DNA of 64,000 nt from Oxyruncus cristatus (Eukaryota > Chordata > Aves > Passeriformes > Cotingidae): positions 1,453,828 through 1,517,827 of the forward strand of contig VXAY01000172.1 in NCBI GenBank assembly GCA_013399855.1. The letters run 5' to 3'. The notes under the pieces were generated by a model. The model did no database searches, was not told the DNA's origin, and saw nothing but the letters and a program-made list of their open reading frames with translations. This document shows positions 53,290 to 64,000 of this stretch, piece by piece; the stretch's first letter is position 1; each line of letters begins with the position of its first letter. The position numbers and the translations under genes are program-made.

Positions 53290-54410
53290 GGGAGATTCAG
53301 CACGCAGGAAAAGAGCACCTGAAAGGCTTTGGGAGGTGGTTGCGACACGAGCCTGGCATTTCAGCCAAGGAGATATCTAAGAGAAGGCGAAGATTGTCAA
53401 AGGCATAGGCAGAGCAGTGCATGGGCTGCTGGAGGCAGCTGCCAGCTCCCCAGTGAGAAAACCTCCCGCAGACAGTGGTGTGAGAGCTCACTGGAGTGGT
53501 CTCTTCCCCAGCATGCTGGGCAAGCAGCAGCTTTGTTCACTGTGAGTTGCATCCCTCCCTGGGAGCCAGGCTGGGAGTGAGACTGGGTCCTTCTGCCACT
53601 GTAGCACCTGCCCCAGGCTGTCTGTCACCCGCGGCCATCCTCACACGAGTCCTCCACTCCTCTCCTCAAAGACAAGCTGTGTGCATTGCTGCAATGATGG
53701 GAGCTCTTCCGCTGCTATAAGCAGTTGGTATTTTATCCTTAAGAAAGCACTTTTCCCCACCATGGCCCTGGCAGCAGTAAGTCAGAGCAGCCCACCTGGA
53801 TTTCCTGAGATGCATTATCCCCCTGCTGCTGTCCAGAAAAATTCCCCTCTTCAGATGTGCGATGGGGACTTGAAGTGCTGCCTGCAGGGCCCTGAAGGGT
53901 TTACACCTTGGGATAATTATGGCATGGTCAGGACAGGACAGTCCCTTAGGGCTAGGGCAGGGTGACAGGTGGGTTTCCCTGGGAGCAGGAGGAGGTTGGT
54001 GCTCTCTCTGTCTCCGGTTATAGAGGCTGCAACTGATAGGCACACAGGAAACTTCCCAGTTTTTACCTGTGCTGGACCACTGTCTCCCCAGAGACCTAGA
54101 GGAAGACCTGGAGGAAACAGCAAGGGAAAGCCACAGGACGTGGCTTTCCTGTGAGCTCCTGAGCCGGGGGACTCCCTTGTCATGACTGCATCGCCCATTT
54201 CCTGTCCCCATGGGTTCTCCCCTCCTGCTGCAGCCTCTGAGTGCCTCACTGCTATGGCAAGGCCACGGTCCCAGCAGCCCATGGCTGGGGATATTTGCGT
54301 GGCGATAGCTCAGCTGGGATCCTGCCCTGAGCAACACGCTGTGCTGCAGGCCTCCCTCACAGCCACTGACCCCTTCACCTACAGAGTGCATCCTAATGTG
54401 AACGGCTGAT
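53290..54410. other. GC-rich kilobase of unknown origin
   Basis: About 1.1 kb of raised GC but few CpG, so it is not a classical CpG island. It contains the longest uninterrupted frame free of N: 241 codons on the minus strand (53666-54391), plus several overlapping frames on both strands. The minus-strand peptide is rich in S, G, R, H and C without domains, so I regard it as composition-driven. A perfect 10-bp inverted repeat with a 5-nt loop lies at 54125-54149. An old repeat or an unrecognised transcript is possible. Confidence 0.3.
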
Positions 54411-55347
54411 GCAATAATAATCTTTAAAACATCTCTAAAGCCAGCAAGTTGATGTCTTTTTGTATCAAAGCTTTCACCAGTGGCTTCCTTAGAGCTTATG
54501 CTCTTTTACACAGCTCCTGTGGTTCCCATACCAGCAGAGATCACAGCTACATGACACAAATAACATTTGTGGTGTAAACTCAATCTGCCTGGACAAAATC
54601 CAGTGAGAGGGTGACTTTTTTAGTGATCTTCTCAAACTCCTTAAACAACAAAAAAATCCTCTTTGAGGACTGAGGAGTAGCTGGGGAAAGAATGGGCTGA
54701 AAGGGGTTTCGGACAGTGCCTTGAAAAAGAGTTTGTGTTCCTCAAAGCTTGTTCACCTCTTCCAAGTATGCCAACTAGTCTAATAAAATAATTTGTCTAC
54801 CCCTAAAAGCCTTGCCTTGCTTATAACCATAGTGATAAACATCTTCTATTGAGAGATACTATTGCAATGAATAATGCGGCATTATTTGGGTGTCTGTTGC
54901 TAAGAGCGCCTCGTCGCAGGAGGCTTCTCTCTTGCTTTTAGTAGTAGTTTGCATGGATGGGCTCGTGGGTTTGCGAGGGAAACTCAGCACTGACTAATGC
55001 CTTGGTAGCTTTTCAATTGCCATTGGCTCAGTAAAAGCTGCCCCGTGCCCAGCATGGTGCATTTCAGCCCCAAGCAGATATGTCTGGTCAAGTGGTGCAG
55101 GATGGGATTCTTGACAGTCTCAGCTGTAACTGGTACAACGGTGCACTGCTGTAATGAGCAACAGACAATGCAAACGTCAAGTACCGGGAATTTGTTTTTA
55201 CCAACACTGATGCTGTTTAATAGGTGATCTTCTATTTTTGTTTTTTTTTTAAATTTCCCTGTCACTATTAGGAAATTTTCGTCTTTTTTTTTTTTTTTTT
55301 CTGCTAAAGTATGGATATGGTCACAGATGAAAGAAGAATGACATTCT

Positions 55348-55440
55348 TTTCTATATATAAATTTATATATGTATTTCATATATTTTTATAAATTATTTCA
55401 ATACAAATATATAAAATAATTTTTATATACAAATTTCCCT
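55348..55440. repeat. AT-rich low-complexity, self-complementary tract
   Basis: Nearly pure A/T with repeated 'tatata', 'aaattta' and 'tataaat' words that can fold on themselves. Probably a decayed (TA)n microsatellite. Confidence 0.75.
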
Positions 55441-58400
55441 GTAGGACAAAAAAAAGAGAAAGAATGAATATGCAGCTGGAAATGCAGATGTTTAAAAAGG
55501 CTCCCTTCTTTCTCAATTTCTCTGAGATAGTATACATTGCTGCTCAGTGTGCAAATAAAAATATGTCTTAGACGTGGGTAGTTTTGGTGCCTGACATTTG
55601 GTAGATAAGTTTATTCTTTGTAAATTTGTGAATGCATATTATGACAGTTTTATTATTTCTTTTTCCTTCTCAGGAGGGGGGCTGGGGAGACTGGATTTGA
55701 GTGGCAGGAAATGAAAAGCAGGCTGGAGGGGAGAAGGATAGAGACTGAGCAGCTGAGAATATGACCAGAAGGCTGAATGCTGACAAAAATGGGAAGTAAC
55801 CCCGTGTACTGGCAGATGTTTGAAGAATTAATTTAGCAGCTTTCAGTGTAGCGAGAAGTGGTGTTAGTTTTTCTAAGGGAAGCTGGAGTTGTTCGACAGG
55901 CTGTGGGGGGAGGTGACTCCAAATTGCTGGAGCAGGAGCACATAGCACGTTAGCACAAAAGAGCAGGAATGAAGAATTACAGGGTGAGAGATTGCATCGC
56001 ATAAGGGAGATGCTGGTGGGTGTTATCAGGAGACTGAGTCAATTAATTACTCAGAGGGTGGTCTTCTCCTCCACCTCATCTCCTCTGTGTGTCTGTGATG
56101 TTTCTCTAAAATCAGCCTTGCAATCTTTCAACCTTTTCATGCCCAATGAAGGGACAGTGAGTAGCCTGAGGAAGGACTACATACGCTCAGAAACTGAGAA
56201 AAGATAAGCTGTGCTGGTTCCTCTGTGCTGTCCTGTCCGTTGGTCCTCTCAACTCTTCCAGAAGATGGGTAGCCATCTGTTAGCCAACAGTGCGGCTAAT
56301 ACCAAAGATCTTGGTACTGCTAAACCCTACAACAGTAGCAAGTTGTCCTTCTGACCATTTGACTTTTCTGTCTTCTTCTTTGGCAGAAGACAGAGAGACC
56401 TGAAAGTGAAAGGAAGTTGAAAGACATTTTGCTTGCGACAACAGAAAAAATCTCACTGCCAATCATTTTTGTAACTAAAAATAGAGTCTGAATATGTGAC
56501 AGCATGAAAACTCTTAAATAGATACCGTGCTCTTTTTCAGTACTTGACCCCTTTCTTCTGGCACACTGCTTCAGTTTTTCTTATGCCCCCTTTGTAGTCC
56601 CCTTTTTAAGGGAAGGAGGTTTAGCTAACCTCAGATGTCACATGTGTAGGAGAAAAGCTTTGAAATCTGATCTGCTGAAAGCAAACATAGCCTAACTCTG
56701 AAAATTCATTTCAGAATATGGACTTTGGGGCCTGCCAGTGAAAGAATAACAGAAGCAGAAGGGAAAATGAATGTTTTAAACTGACAGCTTGTATATTTTA
56801 TTCCTAATGCAAAAAGACAAATTGCTACATGAGTGAGCATGCACCAGAATGTTATTAAATCTCAATCTAGTGCACTCACCTTCTCCACAGCACGGGCTTG
56901 CACAGAGCTCTATTCTGAGTATTTCTGTCTTTTTTGTGGAAAAAATAGTTGGTATCTTGTCAGAAAGCCAGGCCAGGCAACATATGCACAGCCTTTTACC
57001 CACCTATCTATTTGTTGAAATCCTCTGCAATATAGAATTTGAATTTGTAATAGAACACACACAAAAATATCCTGGAAATATTTGGGACCACACTCAGCGA
57101 GAAAAGAACCTTTTTTTTCACACACCTGCAGAAAGAGTGAGCGTCTGACCACTGTGCAGCTTGATCAGCTTGTAGATGTGTACAAGGGCTCTGACACTTG
57201 ATCTTCTCAACAAAAGACTCTTTCAAGTTGATCTAATTGAAATTTGTTATCCCATGAAAAGGGAAATAAGACTTTGGAATGACTAATGGAAATTGTGAGA
57301 GAGAATACTACCTCCCATACATGCAATGAATTTTGCAAGGGTTGATTTTAAGTGCATGTAAGAAAGTACAGTTTGGCTCACGAGCTGTCAAAAAAAGGCC
57401 TCCAATTTCTGTTGTAAGCACCACGAGTAGTAATACAGATAAACAAAATCAATAGAGTTGTTAAAAATTAATGCTAATGTAAACAAGAGCAGAATCAGGC
57501 ACCAAAAAAAGTAATATAGTAATTTCCCCCCCACAAACAACAGGTAAAAGAACAGCATCATAAAAAAGAAGGTTTTTAGAACTCTTTCACTATTCATCAC
57601 TACTGGTTATTTAGTGATGTAAAGCTTCTACAGTATGTAGGGAAGGAAGCTAACTCTAGGCAACTACAAATCTTGGGAAGAAGTCCACTGAAGCTAATGT
57701 ATGCATATCATAGAGGCTCTATTTGTGGGAATGGCCATTAGCAGAATGACCCCATAAACCTCAAATGAATAGTATTCCAGTGGAAAATCGCAGTTTGTTT
57801 TGCACAGTACTGCAGAGTAGCACTAGACAACTTGCAGGGAAAATTTTCTCTGACAACTGCAGTTGCTTAGCTGAGTAAAATCTGAAGTCTAAAGCAAAGA
57901 GAGAAAGTCCAGTAAGCAGATCCCATTGCTCATTTTGTGTGATGATGCTTCTTTCTTGATACCTTACCGGTAAATTGGTAAAGCTCTGTGTGAATTTTTG
58001 AATAGGAGTTTTCAGGGAAAATCCCAGGCATGTTTCCTCCTGAGTCAGCCCTCAGTCGTACCTCCAGGCATTGAGGACAGCCCCGTCTTTCATTCAGTGC
58101 TGACCCAAAACCTGCCCTCCTCTGAGCAGAGAGACCAGAATCTGGGCCACCAACGATGCTGGTGGACACCTTTTTCTGTGTCTGTGTCCCTGGTGCCAGT
58201 AAGGGTGCAAGGCTCTGGCTTGCAGCCAGGTTAAGACATTTCCCTGTATGAATAGTGGTGCTAATGCTGGTATTCTGGCAAAAGCTCTGATTCACCCTCT
58301 GTGGTTTTGTTTGTGGAAAGTTTCAGATCAAGTTGAAAATTACAGTTCAGTGATCATTGTATTTGTCTTTAGTACCTTCAGCTGCCCTTCCAAGAGTAAG

Positions 58401-58991
58401 GCTGTGCCTTCTTCACCTACCACAGGTTATGGCTGAACTGGCTTTTAAATAAACAACTGCCAGGCAAGAATTTCCATCTATTATTTTGCTGCATCCTTCA
58501 GGTTTCCTTGGTATTAGCAGAAGGAAAGGTTTTGGCCAAAGCTGAAAGAAGTGAGGTGGGATTCAGTTACCAATGAGTTTTGGTACCTTTAAATAATTCC
58601 TTTCTTTTTACATCTGTGAGGGCATATGTTTCAGAAATTCAAAAATACTGATTGATCCAAACCAAGAATCTAAATATTTCACATTTGTGATTGCAATTAT
58701 GATTTTCTGCAGTTCTAATGCTTTGGAGAATAGAACTTCACCAAGATTTAAACAGTAAAATAAGGTGTGTTTGGATAAAATAGAACTAGCGAAAAAGGAT
58801 ATGCTTTCTCTATGTCTGGCACAAATAGGTGGACTGGCAAGCAGCTTCTAGGCTACTTAGTCTCGATAAAAATCAAAGCAATAAGTCAGAAATATGGCCT
58901 GGGGCATACTTCAGATGTTAAGACCTAAGGTGGCGTAAACAGACCATGCTTTAATGCAGGTTTTTACTTAACATCCTAACATTTGAAAAAT

Positions 58992-59009
58992 TATATATAT
59001 ATATATATG
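58992..59009 (+). repeat. (AT)n microsatellite
   Basis: Nine alternating TA/AT units in a row followed by 'gttttgtatatg'. Confidence 0.9.
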
Positions 59010-59399
59010 TTTTGTATATGTGTATTATTTTTGATGGAACCAACTTTGTCTTCTCATTTTTATCTATGTTTGCTTAACCTACCTCTATTACATAAGATGT
59101 AAAAAAGGTTTGTAGAGAAGGAAAAAATAAACGAAAGATATTTAGAAGGTGTTCAGTGCACACAAGGCCAGAGTTTTATATTTCTTCTGTAGCAGCAACA
59201 AGACTAATAAAATTTGTTGCTTCTGCTTACAGACCTTACTTCAACTGCTGAATTGTTGCTGCTCTCTAAATATCATGTTCTGTGCTCTGTTTGTGTCATG
59301 GCCATTTGAGGCTGTAATCATTAAAAGTGGAGCTAAGCTATTCTTAAAAGTAGGAAAAATACATGTAGTCTTCAGATCACACACAGTTTTTCTCAGGTC

Positions 59400-60065
59400 T
59401 TGGCATATGTATGTGTTTTTGAATTACTTAATGTCAGACAGAATCTGGATAACCCTGAATTTTGTCAAGATGCCATGGAAGAATCAGTAAGGCTGAAAAT
59501 CAACACCACCCAGGAAGAGGCAGTTTCCACCTCACAGACAGATACCAACCAAGGCACATCGAGTTCTCCACCCTGCATATCTCTGCACTGGCACCCAAGT
59601 CACCTCCTGCTGAGGAAAATCAACCTAAGTAAGAGTCCTGGAAGAGAAAAAGGAATTTCTGGTTGGTCTAGAAGTGCTACAGAATTGTCTAAGATTGTGG
59701 ATTTTGGTGCTCTGATGCTTATAACTAAAACAGGCTCTGATCTATCCATTTATGTTTCATTATTAGCCTGGATCAGATGTCGTGTAAACTTTGGCTGCAG
59801 GAGCCATTCCACCTTGTTCAGGCTCTTGGATGAGCCTGGTTCTCACCTGGCAGTTCGGCTCCCCCCTTACTGCAGTGGGGCTGTCAGCTTGGTCACCACG
59901 CATCCAGGGTTTCTCTCTGCCTGCCTAAGGGGGAAAGCATTGACCTGGGACAGAAACCGAGGCTTGGACACAGACTCACTCAATGTCAATGTGTTTTTCC
60001 TCCGTGACCGTGCCTGCAGCAAGCGCAGGTTTGTAGGCTGGATGGAGAGCGCTGCGGTGGGATGA
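59400..60065 (+). other. Long open frame (221 codons), coding status uncertain
   Basis: A single frame runs from an ATG at 59400 to a TGA at 60063-60065, the longest N-free frame on the plus strand. The first third is AT-rich (MAYVCVFELLNVRQ...), the rest GC-richer. The peptide has no signal sequence, repeats or domain that I recognise, and ordinary birds genes are split into exons, so a 666-bp intronless frame would have to be a retrocopy, a terminal exon or chance. Chance is not negligible across six frames of 64 kb. Confidence 0.18.
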
Positions 60066-63000
60066 GGCTCATATATGCTGGGCTTCACCGGGAAGGGAAT
60101 CCCCAGGGAAAAAGGTTGTGGTGGGAACTCAGAGTGTCCTGCAGCATGGGGGGAGGTTTCTGGAGAGGTCATCAGCTGGGCAATAGCTCTCTAGTGGCTT
60201 GGACAGGATCGCAGAGGGGTGGTGGTGTCAGAGAGGCAGCAAGGAACACACCCTCTACTTTTTAATAAAACGAAAAGCTAAGAAAAGTGTAAGATGGCTG
60301 ACACAAAGGCTTGCAGAAAAGATGAAGTGGTGTATTTAAGAGCTGAGGCAGAATGCAGTCAGACTTTCAGCCTTCTGATCAATACTCCTTTGAAGTAGAA
60401 ACTGGAGGAGGAGGAGGTGATGTTGGCTCATAAGCTGTTTCCCTGGAAGTGGAAAGGAGGTACAATACACAGCTGACCTTACAGGGCCATAAGAAAATTG
60501 TGGTGTGATGAGGGAGAGACCCTGATCACAAAGGTAAAACTCTGGCAAAAGAGTCAGCATTTCATTGCCCTCCAGATTGGAGGCCCTTGGTTGAGTCCCT
60601 GAAGACCAGTAGGGCAACCCATAGAAAATCTGTATGTAAGGTAAGACGTTTGACCTAAACTGTGTTCTCAGAGTCTTCCTTTCTTTGAAAGGGGAATACA
60701 GGACAAATCAACTCCATGGAATATATTTTCAGAGAGGGAAAGCTGAGGCAGCAGCCAGACATTTAGCAGAGGTCAATTGAACCCATGCCACCATGTGTGT
60801 GTACACCAAAACTGATCAGCCTCTATACAGATAATTTCCAAAATACCCACAGAGATGTTCAATGCACTCCATACATATGGGACAGCAACTGATCTGTACT
60901 TAACACTTCCAGTACACATACACATCTATACCCTATCATTACTAAGCAAATTGATGAACCCGCTGTCTGACTGAATTAAATACTTGGACGTTGAATGAAA
61001 CACAGTTGCAGTGCTGCTAGGTTGTAAACCAGTCTGAAAACTGGCTTAATGTTGTGGGGGTTGTTGTGAATTGAAGTTGGATAACTGTGGAAGATGATGA
61101 CTGCTGATGCCCACCTTCCCTCTTCTTGAGGACTTGAAAGAAAAGTCTTTGAACAAGACCTTTGGAGGACGGTGTCTGCTGCTATCATTCTGCCTTGGCA
61201 GAGAGGAAATCCACTTGATACTGGTCATAACTCTGGCTACAAATCTGCTTCATAAATGTGTTGTCACTAGACAGGGCTTTCTAAAACAGTAACAGTAATC
61301 AATTTGCTGCGTGTGTAGGCTTGAGAGATTTTTGTGGCCAATGTGTTCTTAGGGGAGCTGATATTTCCGGGATGTTGTTACTGGAATGCTGCAGCTGTGC
61401 TTTTAACTATTAGTGGACTGGAAGCACTTTATTTTCCTGTTCCTCACCCAGTAGCTTTCACATGGAATTTCATAAACAAGATGCTGCAGAGCCCTCTGGC
61501 TTAAAGATCCAGCAGAGCTCTTAAGCTCAGTGCTAAAGTGTGCCATTGGATTAAGATAATGTCTAATAATCCCTTGGAGAATCATATCTTAGCTACCCAA
61601 AGTTTCTCAGATAATAAATAGCAATTCAAGAACGTGAAGATTTCCACTCCACATCTTTTAACAAGACTTTGGAAGGTTGCTATGCACCAATGTATTCACG
61701 CTTCCTGCAAATACCATGGATTGGGGGTTCAGACCATGAGCAACTGTACCATAAATGCATTAGTCATTATTCATTCTGTTTTATCTGTTTATTTTTTTCC
61801 CTGAAAGCTGTAGTCATCCAACAGACATTGGATCAAAACTCTGAGTTTTCAGCTCACTGAACCAAAAGCACTGGCGTTTCTTAGTGTCAAAATGAATGTA
61901 ACATTTTCTGTCCATTGTTGATACCTGGGATGGAGCCTTGGGACAAGCAGGCTCCATTTGAAACACATTTCTCTGAGGGAATGTGCTTGGTCTTGCTTTT
62001 GATAAGTTTCAAGTGATTACAGACCTACAGAAACTGAATGATTCCTTACCAAACCATGAGACATTCTTATCACTTAATTGCATCTTGAACTCTTCCTTAG
62101 AAACCTGGAGCAGCAATAGAAAAATTGTATGAAAAGTCATAGAAAGTCCTGGAATTTAAAACAAAGCCAAGCACTCTCTTGTAACAACTCCTCTTGCAGC
62201 TCCTTCCCCTTAAGCAATACTAGTGTTCTAGAATTATTTCTCCCATTTTCAAGTTAGCAAAAAAGACAACCTCGTGAGAAGGACTATTCATTTAGGACTT
62301 GTCAACAAATCATATATTCAGAAAGTGAGCTTGAATTTAATTAAAGTACTGAATTCCTAAATGAATTATTAAATTGAATTAAACTGTCTTGTGGTTACTA
62401 TTGGACACACCTCTGTGGCTGCCAGTGCTTAATCCCTTTGGAAAAGTGGAAGTGTCGGTGTGGGACTTTAATTTAGTTTAACCAATCCACTTTAAAGAAA
62501 TGTAAGAACTAACTTTCCTGAGTGTCCTCATTTGTACAAGAACACATCCCTCTCAGAGGTCAGCCTGAACTTAATCAATGTGGGGACATTTCTCGTGTAG
62601 TGACTGTTGGGCTTATTTGGACCAATTCTCTGCTTCTCTCTAAGTGAGATTTCTGTCTTCCCCCCCTCCCCCCCTTCAAATACAGGGAGGAAGGGACAGG
62701 TTCAAACCAGGTTTGATTGCGGTGCATGATGTAGCAGTTGGTAGATGATGCTTGTTGGTGCAGTGACCGTACAGGCACCCTCACCAGCTGCCTCAAAGGA
62801 GGGCAAGGAAGTGGAGGAGGAGATGGTCCTGCAAACAGCTCTTCTACATTTTTCCGAAGAACCTTCCCCCACTGCCATGGCTTAGTTGTCCTCACCCCTT
62901 CTTTTTTAAAGCCCCCCCTTCTGAAGGATTTCTGGTGTTCCTGTAATACTTATTTTGCTTGTCTCTTCAGATATTCCTTGTTCTAACTACTGATAAGGGG

Positions 63001-64000
63001 GAAATAAAGCCAATTGTAAGGGTTCAGGAGTAGCAAAGCAGCAGAGCTCATTCCTGGGGAAGGATTTGCTGCAGAAGTATACTTCAGGGGGGAATTTGAC
63101 AGGAGCAAGGAAGAAAGGGAGCATACCTTTGTATACAGAAAGGCTCATTGAAACAGATTTATTTTTTCCTTCCTTGTTGTTTACTGTCATCACTTGATGA
63201 CAATATTGTGGGACAGCTCTTATGCTGGATCCAGCCCCTTCCAACAGGGAGAAGGTCTGTTCTGCAGTTACATATAAACAATGTGAATGTGAACATTGCT
63301 GGAATTTCTTTTTTTATATGCAAAGCTTAACACTGAAAGCCATTCTACCTGCCTGTGTTAGAGCTTAGCATGGGGGGGAGTGGCAAATTCCCTGAGCAGC
63401 CTGTGCAGAATGGAGGTTAAGCTCTAAAGGCCACTTCATCCTTCCAAAAATGAGTTTCAATAATCTGTGAGACATCACTGAAGAATGAAAGGACGTTTCA
63501 AAATAACCTTACTTTAAATAAAAACATACTTTAGCAATGCCACATGAAATGAAAACTGATGTGCTGGACCATCATATTGACATGTTCATCAAACCTCTCA
63601 ACAGACTGCAAATATCCATGCAGATTCAGTGCCAAAAGCTGGAGCAGACAACCAGATGTGGAGCAGACTGTGGCTGAGCCTGCCTGCTCACCCAGCAGGA
63701 ATGGAGAGAAGCTGTTTATTGGGGCTACAGTCCATCAGTTCCTCACTAGACGTTCCCAACAACAGAGACACCGGCATCCATTCTCCTTGTGAGATATCTT
63801 GAGGGAGATGTTTCCTTCTGTTGGCTGATGGAAAACCCACTAAGGAGAGTGTTATAGTGAGAGCACAAGGAATTTTAGGAGGGGAGTGGTGGTACAAAAT
63901 ATCAATTCACTGCAAGTATCCAGTATTTCATACAAACGTGAAGCTGAGCATGTGTTTTCTGGATGCCAGTGTTCTGGCCCATTCCTTGTTCAGATGTCTA
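60066..64000. other. No gene recognised
   Basis: Mixed-composition DNA without CR1 sequence that I can identify and without a supported coding segment. A C-rich run ('ccccccctcccccccttcaa') sits near 62662-62680. The window ends in ordinary AT-rich sequence. Confidence 0.4.

Larger units (their letters stand above)
54411..59399. other. AT-rich stretch, no gene recognised
   Basis: Holds low-complexity sequence (T17 at 55284-55300, an AT-rich near-palindromic zone at 55348-55440, alternating AT at 58992-59009). I can support no coding segment. A GC-richer portion around 57990-58240 is open on both strands for about 80-120 codons without exon context. Confidence 0.4.

Noticed and set aside
53666..54391. 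241-codon minus-strand frame as a protein gene
   Set aside because: The peptide has no domain, looks composition-driven, and overlapping frames are open on the other strand. It is kept only as part of a compositional anomaly.
1..64000. CRISPR arrays, bacterial operons, phage or plasmid features
   Set aside because: None present. Repeats are eukaryotic retroelements and simple repeats, and composition and gene density are vertebrate-like.

Overview
The window looks like nuclear DNA from a bird, most likely a passerine. The main evidence is interspersed repeats. Several truncated 3' ends of CR1 LINEs carry the avian wording (for example 'cccagggaagtggtatag', 'ttggaaaagacat', and tails of repeated 'attctgtg'). 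One short element at about 13.03-13.18 kb has a tRNA-Ile-like head fused to a CR1-type tail, the architecture of the tRNA-Ile-derived SINEs described from zebra finch and relatives. There are no bacterial-style operons. Open frames are short, base composition is AT-rich, and the only strongly CpG-dense stretch is at 24.8-26.1 kb.

Layout. 0-24.6 kb: AT-rich DNA with CR1 fragments, one SINE and a 295-bp direct duplication interrupted by one N, very probably an unmerged contig overlap. The minus strand here holds a series of short open segments with good splice-site consensus on both sides. Many can be joined in a compatible reading phase into a hypothetical membrane-protein transcript running leftward. 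I do not recognise the product, most segments are shorter than typical vertebrate exons, and frame choice was flexible, so these are tentative. 24.8-26.1 kb: a CpG island, almost certainly a promoter or first-exon region, whose centre (25097-25928) is an 832-base run of N. Splice-donor-like sites exist on both strands near its left edge, so the direction of transcription is undecided.

26.1-64 kb: AT-rich DNA with one further CR1 fragment (32.5 kb), simple repeats and three GC-richer patches (45.7, 53.3-54.4, 59.5-60.3 kb). No exon is recognised. A few stretches (23.6-24.1, 26.1-26.2, 26.9-27.1, 52.5-52.8 kb) have the dense homeodomain, POU and E-box word content typical of conserved noncoding enhancers. 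That suggests a developmental-gene neighbourhood, but conservation cannot be tested from sequence alone.

How things may fit together: the island is the only credible promoter in the window. It could drive a leftward gene using the minus-strand candidate exons, a rightward gene whose later exons lie outside, or a noncoding RNA. No protein can be named with confidence.
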